From: Lachnospiraceae bacterium
GTDB taxonomy: Bacteria > Bacillota > Clostridia > Lachnospirales > Lachnospiraceae
Direction of reading: 5' to 3'
NCBI GenBank assembly: GCA_016284175.1
Contig: JAEEOJ010000101.1
Location: forward strand, 1 to 33,263
Length of the DNA stretch: 33,263 nucleotides
Part shown: positions 25,640-33,263 of the stretch, one piece after another
Position numbering within the stretch: position 1 is the stretch's first letter
How the letters are laid out: every line of letters begins with the position of its first letter
Notes under the pieces: generated by a model
The model's input: the letters and a program-made list of their open reading frames with translations, nothing else
Database searches by the model: none
Told to the model about the DNA's origin: nothing
Translations under genes and position numbers: made by a program

Positions 25640-26854
25640 ATGAAAACAATTAAGACGAGACTGAAAACTAACATAAAAAAAAGATTTTCTTTGCTTTTAT
25701 CGTTTGTTATGACATTTGCAATTTTAATGGCTAACGGCTGTGTTAAAAAACCGGCAGTGATTGAAGATTATCCCGAGGTTCAGGTTATCGTGGAGGATGA
25801 AACAGAGGATGTCGATGTACCTGAGGTAATCGAAGATGAAGAAATTGTAGTGGATAAAGATACCGTTAATCGCGGATACGACTCGATTTACGAGACAGGT
25901 TCTTTTGTATTTAATCCCGAAGCAATCAGCATACAGTATACCGAGGAGATGAAAAACAAAGAGGCTTCCTATAAGGCAGCCAAAATTATTTTAAAAGCCC
26001 TGGATGAATGTAAAGAGCAGATTGAACTTGAGGAAGAAGACGGAATCGATGATATGGATTTTAACCGCGGTTTAAAACTTGCAAGAATAAACTCTCCGAT
26101 GGCTTCCTGCGTTGATATAACCATGGTCGAGCCCAATGTATATAAAATCAGTTATTTCCCGACACTTTCCGAAGATCACAGAGAGCTTTATGAGAGTGAT
26201 ACGGATATCGCGGAAGTTGAGAGAAAATACACTGCATTCAAAGAATATGTTACCGATGCAATCAACAATAATATAACTGCCGATGACGATTATATGGAGC
26301 GTGCGGCCAAGATTTACAAATTTATGATTGAAAACATTGAACTTGAGCAGGATAATGAATTTCTTGAAACGGCAGCCCTGACAAATCCCATGACCTTAAT
26401 ACTGGCATCATATGATACCGATATCATTGATGTACCGGAAACTCAAAAACTGGATTACGGGCATTTTTTACTTCTTTATGATTACTTTTTAACACAGCTT
26501 AATGTTGAGCATGTGATTGATGTGGGCGGCGGCCGTGAGTATGATGTACCGACCGATTCAATAAAAGAAGCTATGGATACTATAAATGGCAACTGGCTTT
26601 GGATTGTTGTAACGGATGAAGAACAATACAGTTACCACTGCGATATTCTGATGGATAAAATGCTCCTTGATGAGCAGAGAAAATCAAAATCGGATTATGA
26701 ATCCGATATGGTGTTCTTCGGAATGAGTGACGATACCAGAAACAAATCCATTAAGATGCTCGGATCTTATATCGCTCTTACAATGAATTCGAATTTGAAC
26801 AATAACGGCGGCAGTACCATAAAATGTGAAAAAGATTATAAATATAATAAATAG
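25640..26854 (+). CDS. Predicted lipoprotein B, degenerate transglutaminase-like fold
   Basis: 404 aa, paralogue of the protein at 22264 over its full length: same MANGC lipobox (Cys34), acidic linker with DYPEVQV, NRGYDSIYETGSFVFNPEA, SPMASCVDITMVEPNVYKISYFP, NNNITADDDYMERAAKIYKFMIE and YDTDIIDVPETQKLD blocks. In the transglutaminase-like part the position of the catalytic Cys is Tyr, the HAW motif is WLW, and HCDILMDKMLL keeps the Asp, so it too appears catalytically dead. RBS GGGGAGG. No promoter lies in the 37-base gap from the DUF4214 gene, so they form an operon ended by the terminator at 26874. Both copies keep the same substitutions, which argues for a conserved non-enzymatic role. 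Confidence 0.75.
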   Translation: MKTIKTRLKTNIKKRFSLLLSFVMTFAILMANGCVKKPAVIEDYPEVQVIVEDETEDVDVPEVIEDEEIVVDKDTVNRGYDSIYETGSFVFNPEAISIQYTEEMKNKEASYKAAKIILKALDECKEQIELEEEDGIDDMDFNRGLKLARINSPMASCVDITMVEPNVYKISYFPTLSEDHRELYESDTDIAEVERKYTAFKEYVTDAINNNITADDDYMERAAKIYKFMIENIELEQDNEFLETAALTNPMTLILASYDTDIIDVPETQKLDYGHFLLLYDYFLTQLNVEHVIDVGGGREYDVPTDSIKEAMDTINGNWLWIVVTDEEQYSYHCDILMDKMLLDEQRKSKSDYESDMVFFGMSDDTRNKSIKMLGSYIALTMNSNLNNNGGSTIKCEKDYKYNK

Positions 26855-26873
26855 GATTCAGCGAACTGACAGA

Positions 26874-26904
26874 GGAAGTCCCTCGTATGGGACTTCCTTT
26901 TTTT
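26874..26904 (+). terminator. Intrinsic terminator after lipoprotein B
   Basis: Perfect 9-bp stem GGAAGTCCC/GGGACTTCC (26874-26882, 26889-26897), 6-base loop, then seven T. Confidence 0.95.
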
Positions 26905-26971
26905 GTCATTTTTTGTGTAAAATTATTTATGATTTTTTAGTTAATAATATTTAATATTGCAAAATTCGGAG

Positions 26972-26977
26972 TATAAT
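26972..26977 (+). promoter_or_regulatory. Possible -10 element of the seven-TM HD-GYP gene
   Basis: TATAAT 35 bases before the chosen start, just after the terminator that closes the previous operon, so a promoter is needed here. No good -35 at 16-18 bases is visible. Confidence 0.4.
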
Positions 26978-27012
26978 TTTTTTAGGTATGTTTTTTGGGA
27001 GAGAGATACAAA

Positions 27013-29418
27013 ATGCTTTTGGAGTTTATTGCCAAACATCAATTGAATGCGATGCTGGTTTTAAGCGGAATCTGCGCAGTCCTTGCTATATTTGTGCTCT
27101 TCATTAAAACCATGTCGGCCCACAGAAAAGCGATACTTATAATCATGGATTTAAGTGCCGGGCTTCTCTTGGTATTTGACAGATACGCATATATTTTCCG
27201 AGGCGATGTGAGCGAACTTGGATTTGTTATGGTTCGTGTGAGCAATTTCCTCGTATTTTTCCTTACGCTTCTTTGTATCCTGATGTTTAATGAGTTTCTT
27301 GCCGACCTTTATTCGAAGGACGTCAAACTCGGCAAAGCTCCGGTGCCTCTTCTGGTCGTTAAAATACTGGCTATAATCGGAATGCTTCTTCTGGCCGTTT
27401 CACAGTTTACTGGCCTCTACTATACTTTTGACGAACTAAACCAATACCAGAGAAATCCTTCGACCTTCTGGCTGTGTTATTTAATTCCGTTACTTTCCCT
27501 GATTATTCAGTTTTCGGTTATAATCGCATATCGTAAAAGAATTAAAAGAAGCGTTATGCTGTTCCTTGCTATCTTTACGCTGGTTCCGCTTGTCGCTTCA
27601 CTCATTCAGTTTGCGACGAGGGGCATTTCTTTTACGAATATAGCTCTTGCCACGGTAGTTATTCTCCTCTTCCTGTTTACGCTAATCGACGTCAGCAATG
27701 ATGCGGTAAAAGCCAACAATATGGAAATCGAATACCTCAAAAAAGAGCAGAAAGATATTCAGGTTCTGCTCGAGCAGACGACCGAAGCGCTTGCAACCGC
27801 AATCGATGTTAAAGACCCTTATACACACGGTCATTCCACGAGAGTGGCCGAGTATTCGCGTAAAATAGCCGAACAGGCCGGCAAATCAGAAGAAGAGTGC
27901 GATGAGATTTATCTTGCGGCCATTCTTCATGACGTGGGCAAAATCCTGGTACCGACCGACATCATCAATAAAGACGGCAAACTTACCCAAGAAGAGTTTG
28001 AAGCGATAAAAATGCACCCTGTGCACGGCAATAAGATTCTGTCACGTATCAGCAAATCTCCGTACTTAAGCATCGGAGCTCATTACCATCACGAAAGATA
28101 CGACGGCAGAGGTTATCCCGACGGCCTTAAGGGCGAGGATATTCCTGAGATTGCGCGTATTATCGCCGTAGCGGATGCGTATGACGCCATGACTTCGAAG
28201 AGAAGCTACAGAGATCCGATACCGCAGGATAAGGTTCGTGAAGAATTCGTAAAAGGCATCGGTACGCAGTTTGATCCGAAATTTGCAAAACTGATGATAC
28301 ATTTAATCGACCTTGATGCCGAATATGAAATGAAGGAACGTGAGGAAAAAACCGCGCTTTCGGCCAAGAGCAAATTTGAATGCAAAGAATTCGGAGAAAA
28401 TATTTCCGAGGGCATTCAGCTGACCGCCAACTTGACAAAACTCGGTTTCCGTTCCGTGACGGATAAGAATCATTTAAAGAAAGAATGCATACCTTCAATT
28501 ATCGTTTTTGATGCTCTCGACGGCAGAGTGCATGAGGATGAAAAGGTTAAAGAAATGTTGTATTTTGAGTACGGCAAAATTCGTTTTGACGGCGAGACGG
28601 AAGTTTTGGGCGCCAGAAAGATTGAAAAGAAAGTAATTCCACATCCGGGTGAAAAGAAGAACGAAAAATCTCTCTTAGATCCCGCGGGAATTGATTATGT
28701 TCTCGAAGCCGTCAAGGTGAGGGATCATGTTCTTTTCAGAATTAAGAATAAGTTTGAGACCATCGAGATAATCATGGCTCTTCCCGACAGCGTAAGATAT
28801 GCATATATCGGCCTGACGGGCGAGCACTGTGTGATGACCAATATCTTCATGGAAAAGGCAGAAGAGCCTGTGGATGATGATTATATCCCGAGAATCGCCG
28901 AAGAGATAAGCTTCATAAAAGACGAGCCCGTGGGTGTGGTTCCAAACGTCCAGATTGACGGCTGGTGTTATGATGCATCGCATGGTCTTAGTATTACCGA
29001 TGGCATGAAAATGTCCTTCCACGCGAAGAGCCTTCCGACCGCGAGACTTATCTGGCACTGTCCGTACATCGAGCTTTTCTATGCGGACGACAAGCTTGTA
29101 AACGGTCAGAATTTCCATCAGTTTGCACTCGTTCGACTCGACGGCGAAGCGTGGGATACGCATGACGGTGTCGAAAGCAAAACCTTTATTAACAGGGACG
29201 AAACCTTCGAAGGCTGGGATGTCTGGAAAGAGAACAACCGTAAAGGCATTGATGTCACGGTTACCTTTAAAAGAAACAAAAACAAGATTACGGTCATCAC
29301 CGAAAACTTCGGCATATCCATCAACAGCATAGTGACTATAATCGATGACGTTCCCGATGTCTACGTGGCATTAACCGGTGACCAGGTTGCGATTTCGAAT
29401 ATCAGAATAGTTGAATAA
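27013..29418 (+). CDS. Seven-TM HD-GYP protein with two C-terminal beta-rich modules
   Basis: 801 aa from the ATG at 27013, preceded by GGGAGAGAG; a TTG at 26995 would add six residues and leave no RBS. Seven hydrophobic segments fill residues about 12-230, then a coiled-coil linker (EIEYLKKEQKDIQVLLEQ) leads to a canonical HD-GYP domain: H306-D307 in LHDVGK, H335 in KMHP, HHERYDGRGYP at 359-369, RIIAVADAYDAMTS. A c-di-GMP phosphodiesterase is the likely activity. About 340 residues follow that are unusual for the family: two beta-rich stretches ending in related sequences (YIGLTGEHCVMTNIFME and YVALTGDQVAISNIRIVE), like the closing strand of lectin or LamG-type sandwiches. These would lie in the cytoplasm if the topology is normal. 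Monocistronic or first of a short run. Confidence 0.85.
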   Translation: MLLEFIAKHQLNAMLVLSGICAVLAIFVLFIKTMSAHRKAILIIMDLSAGLLLVFDRYAYIFRGDVSELGFVMVRVSNFLVFFLTLLCILMFNEFLADLYSKDVKLGKAPVPLLVVKILAIIGMLLLAVSQFTGLYYTFDELNQYQRNPSTFWLCYLIPLLSLIIQFSVIIAYRKRIKRSVMLFLAIFTLVPLVASLIQFATRGISFTNIALATVVILLFLFTLIDVSNDAVKANNMEIEYLKKEQKDIQVLLEQTTEALATAIDVKDPYTHGHSTRVAEYSRKIAEQAGKSEEECDEIYLAAILHDVGKILVPTDIINKDGKLTQEEFEAIKMHPVHGNKILSRISKSPYLSIGAHYHHERYDGRGYPDGLKGEDIPEIARIIAVADAYDAMTSKRSYRDPIPQDKVREEFVKGIGTQFDPKFAKLMIHLIDLDAEYEMKEREEKTALSAKSKFECKEFGENISEGIQLTANLTKLGFRSVTDKNHLKKECIPSIIVFDALDGRVHEDEKVKEMLYFEYGKIRFDGETEVLGARKIEKKVIPHPGEKKNEKSLLDPAGIDYVLEAVKVRDHVLFRIKNKFETIEIIMALPDSVRYAYIGLTGEHCVMTNIFMEKAEEPVDDDYIPRIAEEISFIKDEPVGVVPNVQIDGWCYDASHGLSITDGMKMSFHAKSLPTARLIWHCPYIELFYADDKLVNGQNFHQFALVRLDGEAWDTHDGVESKTFINRDETFEGWDVWKENNRKGIDVTVTFKRNKNKITVITENFGISINSIVTIIDDVPDVYVALTGDQVAISNIRIVE

Positions 29419-29447
29419 TTTTTATTTATGTTTTATTAAAGAAAATG

Positions 29448-29453
29448 TATAAT
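29448..29453 (+). promoter_or_regulatory. Possible -10 element of the zinc-ribbon/DUF1232 gene
   Basis: TATAAT 41 bases before the chosen start, with a weak TTTATG at the -35 position (17-base spacing, 29425-29430). Confidence 0.4.
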
Positions 29454-29493
29454 AGAGTATAGGTAAACAAAACGAAAAATGGAGGATAGAAAA

Positions 29494-29970
29494 ATGATTA
29501 TCTGCCCGCATTGCAATTTAATGGATCTTCCCGACAATACAGAAATTTGTCCCAAGTGTCATCAGCGTATTTTAATCGCAAGATGCAAGGACTGCAACAG
29601 ACAGCTGTTCGGTGCTGAAACAAAGCGCTGTCCCGAATGTAAAAAAGCTCATCATGAAAAAATGAAGAAAATTCTTATCGCTGCCGGAGTTGTTGTATTT
29701 GTAGCGGCCGGAGGATATACGATTCTTCCTTTGGATGTTATTCCCGATGCAATTCCTGTTGCAGGCTTCCTTGATGATATCGCAGTATTAACAACCGGTT
29801 CCACACTCGGTATTGCTGCACTTATTTCGGGATTTGTAAACGGCTCAAAGGCTAAGAATGTTGAAGATACTCAGTCAAAAACAAAAAACCAACCGAATCA
29901 GGATATGTTTAACAAACCGGAACCTGAAATAGTAGATGTTCCGATTGAAACTCCGAACAACGAACAATAA
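29494..29970 (+). CDS. Zinc-ribbon protein with DUF1232 (YkvA-like) membrane domain
   Basis: 158 aa. The ATG at 29494 is chosen because GGAGG lies eight bases upstream; the ATG at 29479 would place that RBS inside the gene. Eight Cys in four CxxC pairs (4/7, 19/22, 31/34, 46/49) form two zinc ribbons. A membrane segment follows and contains YTILPLDVIPDAIPVAGFLDDIAVL, the hallmark of DUF1232 (P-x-D-x-I-P-D-x-I-P-x-x-G-x-x-D-D). The Lys-, Asn- and Pro-rich tail looks disordered. The role of DUF1232 proteins is not established. The YegP-like gene follows 39 bases downstream and is probably in the same transcript. Confidence 0.8.
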   Translation: MIICPHCNLMDLPDNTEICPKCHQRILIARCKDCNRQLFGAETKRCPECKKAHHEKMKKILIAAGVVVFVAAGGYTILPLDVIPDAIPVAGFLDDIAVLTTGSTLGIAALISGFVNGSKAKNVEDTQSKTKNQPNQDMFNKPEPEIVDVPIETPNNEQ

Positions 29971-30009
29971 ATGCCAATATGGTATGAAAATATAAAAGGA
30001 GGTTCTCAT

Positions 30010-30378
30010 ATGGGTAAATTTGTTATTTCTGAAGCAAAAAAGGGATTTAAGTTTAATCTGGTTGCAGGAAACGGGGAGGTTATCGCATCCAGCCAGGTTT
30101 ACAAGAGTGCTGCTACCGCAAAGAAAGGCGTTGCATCAGTTGCCGCAAATGCTCCGATAGCCGCTATTGAAAATCAGACCGTAAAAGATTTTCAGGTAGA
30201 GAAGAATCCTAAGTTTGAAGTTTACAAGGATAAAAAAGGCGAGTTCAGATTCCGTCTTAAAGCTAAAAACGGACAGATCATCGCAACAGGCGAAGGCTAT
30301 GCAAAGCTTGACGGCTGTATGAAGGGAATCGCTTCCGTACAGAAGAATGCAAAGGACGGCAAGATTTCCGAGAAATAG
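30010..30378 (+). CDS. YegP family protein (DUF1508 tandem repeat)
   Basis: 122-aa soluble basic protein made of two DUF1508 repeats: KKGFKFNLVAGNGEVIASSQVYKSAATAKKGVASV and the second copy KKGEFRFRLKAKNGQIIATGEGYAKLDGCMKGIASV. Each unit has the F-x-F-x-L-x-A-x-N-G-x-x-I-A-x-x-x-x-Y signature of this small fold. The biological role of the family is unclear. The ATG at 30010 is preceded by AAAGGAGG; the ATG at 29971 is in frame but has no RBS. Ended by the strong terminator at 30395. Confidence 0.88.
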   Translation: MGKFVISEAKKGFKFNLVAGNGEVIASSQVYKSAATAKKGVASVAANAPIAAIENQTVKDFQVEKNPKFEVYKDKKGEFRFRLKAKNGQIIATGEGYAKLDGCMKGIASVQKNAKDGKISEK

Positions 30379-30394
30379 TTGATATATAAAAAAT

Positions 30395-30425
30395 AAAGGC
30401 GCTCTCAGCTGAGAGCGCTTTTTTT
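30395..30425. terminator. Bidirectional intrinsic terminator between convergent genes
   Basis: GCGCTCTC-AGCT-GAGAGCGC (30399-30418) is a perfect 20-base palindrome, extended by A/T pairs and followed by seven T on the plus strand; the A-run on its left serves the minus strand. It overlaps the last codons of the minus-strand glycosyltransferase, whose stop is at 30405-30407. Confidence 0.93.
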
Positions 30426-31445
30426 ATCGGAATCCAGAATATATTTATACAGCAGTAATTCATACTGTCTTCGAAGTTTGTTTGCAATTACTTTGTAATC
30501 CCTGCTTTTTGCGGTGTGTAATCCTTCTTTTATGAGGGTGGAATTGTCTCTATGAAGAAGGTCGGAAACGGCATTTTCAAAGTCTGAAAGAGTGCTGCAT
30601 TTTTTGACATTCTTATTGTCTGAAAGCCAGTCCTCGTAAACGCCTATATCCCTGACGATGGTCGGAATGCCCGAGGATAACGCTTCAAGTACAACTATGC
30701 CCTCGGTTTCCTCATGGCTCATAAAACAAAAGAGATCACATGAATGATACGCGGCGCACAGTTCTTCTTTTGGGACATATCCGGCGAATATAAGATTAAC
30801 AGGGGCGCCTTTTATGGCTTCTTTTATATTCGCCGGAATAACTGAAGGAGGTGTATAACCAAACCATATAAAAGTAACTTCAGGCATTTTCTTTGCCAGT
30901 TCGATAAAATCGGTAATTCCCTTTCTTTCAATCATATGGCCGACGGACATAACAACAGGTCTTGATTCATCGATATTGTACCTGCTTTTGAAAGACTCAA
31001 CAGTCTCTTTTACGGGCTTGTTCCAAAAAGAATTATCAATTCCGTTTGACACGGCAACTATGGGTTTTCTGATGCCGTAACCCGATAAAAGAGATTTTGA
31101 ATATTCTGTCGGAGTGACAATCAAATCTCCGTGGTTATAGCAGAAAGTAATCCATTTTTTAAAAAGCGGTGCAACTAAATTCGAACCGATAAAGGAGTTT
31201 CGAAAATCCTCCATGGTTGAGTGTGCATAATAGATTATTTTCCGCCCCGTCATACGTGCAAAAAGACATACCAACAAACTGTCCGGGAATACGGTATTGA
31301 TGTGAACGAAATCAGAATCTTTTATATTTTTGGTGCTTACGGAAATGCCGCTTCGCTCAAGCATTTCACACTGATGATGAATTGCTCTTCCGACGCCGCT
31401 TTTTTCGATTAGTCCTATTCCGAATGAGTGAATGTATACTTTCAT
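30405..31445 (-). CDS. GT4 glycosyltransferase, CpoA-like (second sugar on diacylglycerol glycolipid)
   Basis: 346 aa, GT-B fold, family GT4. The N-terminus (IEKSGVGRAIHHQ), VHINTVFPDSLLV, YYAHSTMEDFRNSFIGSN, DLIVTPTEYSKSLLSGYGI and AVSNGID follow the pattern I recall for streptococcal CpoA, which adds a second sugar to glucosyl-diacylglycerol. The GT4 EX7E motif is E246 and E254 in EETEGIVVLEAL. No membrane helix; probably membrane-associated. It shares TAATG with the TVP38 gene stop (one-base overlap), and the first-step type GT4 enzyme is two genes upstream, the same pairing as in streptococci. Sugar donor is not certain. The 3' end runs into the terminator stem. Confidence 0.82.
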   Translation of the reverse strand: MKVYIHSFGIGLIEKSGVGRAIHHQCEMLERSGISVSTKNIKDSDFVHINTVFPDSLLVCLFARMTGRKIIYYAHSTMEDFRNSFIGSNLVAPLFKKWITFCYNHGDLIVTPTEYSKSLLSGYGIRKPIVAVSNGIDNSFWNKPVKETVESFKSRYNIDESRPVVMSVGHMIERKGITDFIELAKKMPEVTFIWFGYTPPSVIPANIKEAIKGAPVNLIFAGYVPKEELCAAYHSCDLFCFMSHEETEGIVVLEALSSGIPTIVRDIGVYEDWLSDNKNVKKCSTLSDFENAVSDLLHRDNSTLIKEGLHTAKSRDYKVIANKLRRQYELLLYKYILDSDKKSALS

Positions 31446-32032
31446 TATGCGATCCTCATAAGTATAAATTGTAAAATTACATTAAGTCCCATGCTGTAAA
31501 TAATAATCGGTAAAGGCTTTCCTAAAAGAATAATCGGAACGAAAGTCTTTAACTTCATGTTGGTTGTTCCTGCCAGGTAGCAGAGGAAATCGTCCGGAGC
31601 TACAGGCGAGAAGATTGCCAGTGCGAAAAGCTTTGCGAAACGGTTGTTTGTTTCGGTCCATTTTTTATATTTCTCAATTTTCTTTTCGCTGAAGAGTTTA
31701 CGCATCAGGTCCTGTCCGTAGTGCTTGGCAATTAGGAATACAATTATCGAACCTATGCATATTCCTATGTAGTTGAATATAAAGCCCTTAACATATCCGA
31801 ACATGGCGATTCCAACCACACAGCTTACTCCGCCCGGAATAATCGGAATTACGACCTGAATTATCTGAATCAGAACAAAAACAAACATACCCATTATTCC
31901 GAGTGAAGTTATGTATTCATCCATTTTTGCCTGATCGGTCAGTATTCCGTTTTTCCAGAGGTAGAACATGTAGGCAAAGGTGCAGATAAGCCCGATTACC
32001 GACAGTATGTTAAACAGTTTTTTTATGTTCAT
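31445..32032 (-). CDS. TVP38/TMEM64 (DedA-like) membrane protein
   Basis: 195-aa integral membrane protein with about five hydrophobic segments. The family core is clear: IQVVIPIIPGGVSCVVGIAMFGYVKGF re-entrant-like region, GICIGSIIVFLIAKHYG, and FALAIFSPVAPDDFLCYLAGTTNMKLKTF. Related DedA/TVP38 proteins are implicated in moving or scrambling lipids across membranes. It starts 13 bases after the upstream glycosyltransferase and overlaps the next one by one base, so all three are co-translated. Context suggests a part in handling glycolipid or its carrier; this is inferred. Confidence 0.88.
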   Translation of the reverse strand: MNIKKLFNILSVIGLICTFAYMFYLWKNGILTDQAKMDEYITSLGIMGMFVFVLIQIIQVVIPIIPGGVSCVVGIAMFGYVKGFIFNYIGICIGSIIVFLIAKHYGQDLMRKLFSEKKIEKYKKWTETNNRFAKLFALAIFSPVAPDDFLCYLAGTTNMKLKTFVPIILLGKPLPIIIYSMGLNVILQFILMRIA

Positions 32033-32045
32033 TTTTCGACCCCGT

Positions 32046-33230
32046 TTATACAGATACCAGGTTACGATTAAAGTTATGTGAGAAATCAGATACGGTATTT
32101 ACGTACAGTCTCTCGCAGGATTTGACAAAGGCTCTTTCAGAGAAATCATCAAGCACGGTCTGTCTCGCTTTCTGTCCCATGGATAATCTTTTCTCCTGAT
32201 TGTTCCAAAGGACATTCAGTTTTTCGATAAAATCGTCTTTGTCTTTGTAAAGATATCCGTTTGTTCCGTTTTGAATTACATCTGTAAGGCATTCGTCTTC
32301 ACGGCATAAAAGAGGCAAGCCTGAAATCATGGCTTCCATGTAAGTTAATCCCTGGGTTTCGCTTTGCGAAGCGCTGACAAAAACATCACCGATTAAGTAA
32401 TATTCTTCGATTTTTTCGGGAGAAACCATACCTGTAAAAATAACTCTGTTTTCAATACCGTTTTCTTTGCATTTGTTTTCAAGAGTCTCTCTGTGAGGAC
32501 CGTCTCCGACAACAATCAGTCGTAAGTTGTTAAGTCTTGAATCAGCAAGGAAATCGAGAATTTCTTCAAGATTTTTTTCCTTAGCAAGTCTTCCGGCATA
32601 GAGTAAAATAAATTCGTCTTTACCTATTCCGTATTCCGCACGGAGTGTATCTCTTTTGGATTTGTCTGCATTCAGATATTTGTCTGTGTTGATTCCGGTA
32701 GGAATAATGGTTAAAGGAGCACTGACTTCATAGTCGCTTAACATTCTGTGCATTTTTCCCGAAGGAACAATCATATTTGTGACATGTTTTGAAATGGAGT
32801 TTGTAAATTTGATTGCAGCCTTTCTTCCGATTGTTTTGCTCGGGCACACATAATGAGTATAGTTTTCATAGACTGTATGATATGTGTGAACGATGGGAGA
32901 TCCTGTTCTTTTGGCAATCATTCTCGCATAGATAAAAGTTGAGAACTCACACTGGCTGTGAATTATGTCAGGATTCCATTCCACGAGTTCTTCTAAAAGA
33001 GAGTTAAGAACGGGCGGAAGCATAACCCTTGCCTCGGGATAAATCGCACCTAAGGGAAGGGCAGGCATATAATAAACATTATTTTCTTTTTTCTCGAATG
33101 CTGAATCTGAAAGAGTAAGGATACGGACATCATGCCCGTCTTCCTTAAGACCTTTTATAAGATTAAGTGTTGAAGTTACAACGCCGTTAACGGCGGGTGT
33201 AAACATATCAGAAGTAATTAGTATTTTCAT
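32046..33230 (-). CDS. GT4 glycosyltransferase, probable diacylglycerol glucosyltransferase
   Basis: 394 aa, GT-B fold, family GT4. MFTPAVNGVVTSTLNLIKGL at the N-terminus, IIHSQCEFSTFIYARMIAKR, HTYHTVYENYTHYV, VPSGKM, IPTGINTDKY and LLYAGRLAKEKNLEEIL match the 1,2-diacylglycerol 3-alpha-glucosyltransferase group that makes monoglucosyl-diacylglycerol, the precursor of lipoteichoic-acid anchors and bulk glycolipids. EX7E motif is E291 and E299. RBS GAGGAGG is seen upstream (33240s). Other GT4 roles such as phosphatidylinositol mannosylation cannot be ruled out, but the CpoA-like partner favours the glycolipid role. Confidence 0.82.
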   Translation of the reverse strand: MKILITSDMFTPAVNGVVTSTLNLIKGLKEDGHDVRILTLSDSAFEKKENNVYYMPALPLGAIYPEARVMLPPVLNSLLEELVEWNPDIIHSQCEFSTFIYARMIAKRTGSPIVHTYHTVYENYTHYVCPSKTIGRKAAIKFTNSISKHVTNMIVPSGKMHRMLSDYEVSAPLTIIPTGINTDKYLNADKSKRDTLRAEYGIGKDEFILLYAGRLAKEKNLEEILDFLADSRLNNLRLIVVGDGPHRETLENKCKENGIENRVIFTGMVSPEKIEEYYLIGDVFVSASQSETQGLTYMEAMISGLPLLCREDECLTDVIQNGTNGYLYKDKDDFIEKLNVLWNNQEKRLSMGQKARQTVLDDFSERAFVKSCERLYVNTVSDFSHNFNRNLVSV

Positions 33231-33263
33231 AATTCGCTGTTTTCCTCCTCTGTATGATTGGAG

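Noticed and set aside
22118-26904. Surface-protein block as a mobile element
   Set aside because: No transposase, integrase, terminal inverted repeats or att-like direct repeats were seen; tandem duplication explains the repeats.

Overview
The window looks like a chromosomal segment of a Gram-positive, low-to-moderate GC anaerobe of the class Clostridia, most likely Lachnospiraceae. This is inferred from the gene types (YitT, YegP/DUF1508, DUF4214, heavily expanded cyclic-di-GMP signalling, a CpoA-like glycolipid transferase), AGGAGG-type ribosome binding sites and intrinsic terminators. No rRNA, tRNA, CRISPR array, transposase or phage gene was seen.

Layout. 1-13039 (+): a GNAT acetyltransferase cut by the window edge; two related hybrid histidine kinases (Cache sensor, HisKA, HATPase, REC, HPt) flanking a YitT-family membrane protein; a short PTS enzyme I; a 97-aa stand-alone copy of the FakA/YloV middle domain; a CHASE2/HD-GYP protein with an unusually long insertion; a leucine-rich-repeat lipoprotein with an EF-hand-like loop; and a membrane protein with two zinc ribbons. 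13040-13117: two adjacent imperfect palindromes between convergent genes. 13124-16769 (-): a two-gene ABC exporter with a near-consensus promoter. 16904-22117 (+): a FIST/degenerate-GGDEF/EAL protein followed by a LacI-type-binding-domain/GGDEF protein, a pair suited to making and destroying c-di-GMP. 22118-26904 (+): a duplicated surface-protein block with two paralogous lipoproteins that look like catalytically dead transglutaminases, a secreted DUF4214/Asn-Gln linker/YD-repeat protein between them, duplicated promoter-hairpin leaders, duplicated terminators, and a 63-base relic of a GGDEF gene end. 27013-30378 (+): a seven-TM HD-GYP protein with two C-terminal beta-rich modules, a zinc-ribbon/DUF1232 protein and a YegP-like protein. 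30405-33230 (-): two GT4 glycosyltransferases with a TVP38-type membrane protein between them, resembling membrane glycolipid synthesis.

How it fits together. One EAL, one GGDEF and two HD-GYP proteins, each with a different sensory module, lie next to two phosphorelay kinases and several envelope proteins. The simplest reading is a sensory and cell-surface region in which environmental or nutrient signals are turned into c-di-GMP and phosphorelay outputs. This link is inferred from neighbourhood and is not shown by the sequence.

Most noteworthy observations: (1) a family of three hairpins with two symmetric T-T mismatches at fixed places; (2) the duplicated pseudo-transglutaminase lipoproteins with a relic GGDEF tail marking the duplication; (3) hairpins at the predicted 5' ends of three surface-protein mRNAs; (4) the stand-alone FakA-type middle domain beside PTS enzyme I; (5) new-looking domain combinations in the c-di-GMP proteins.
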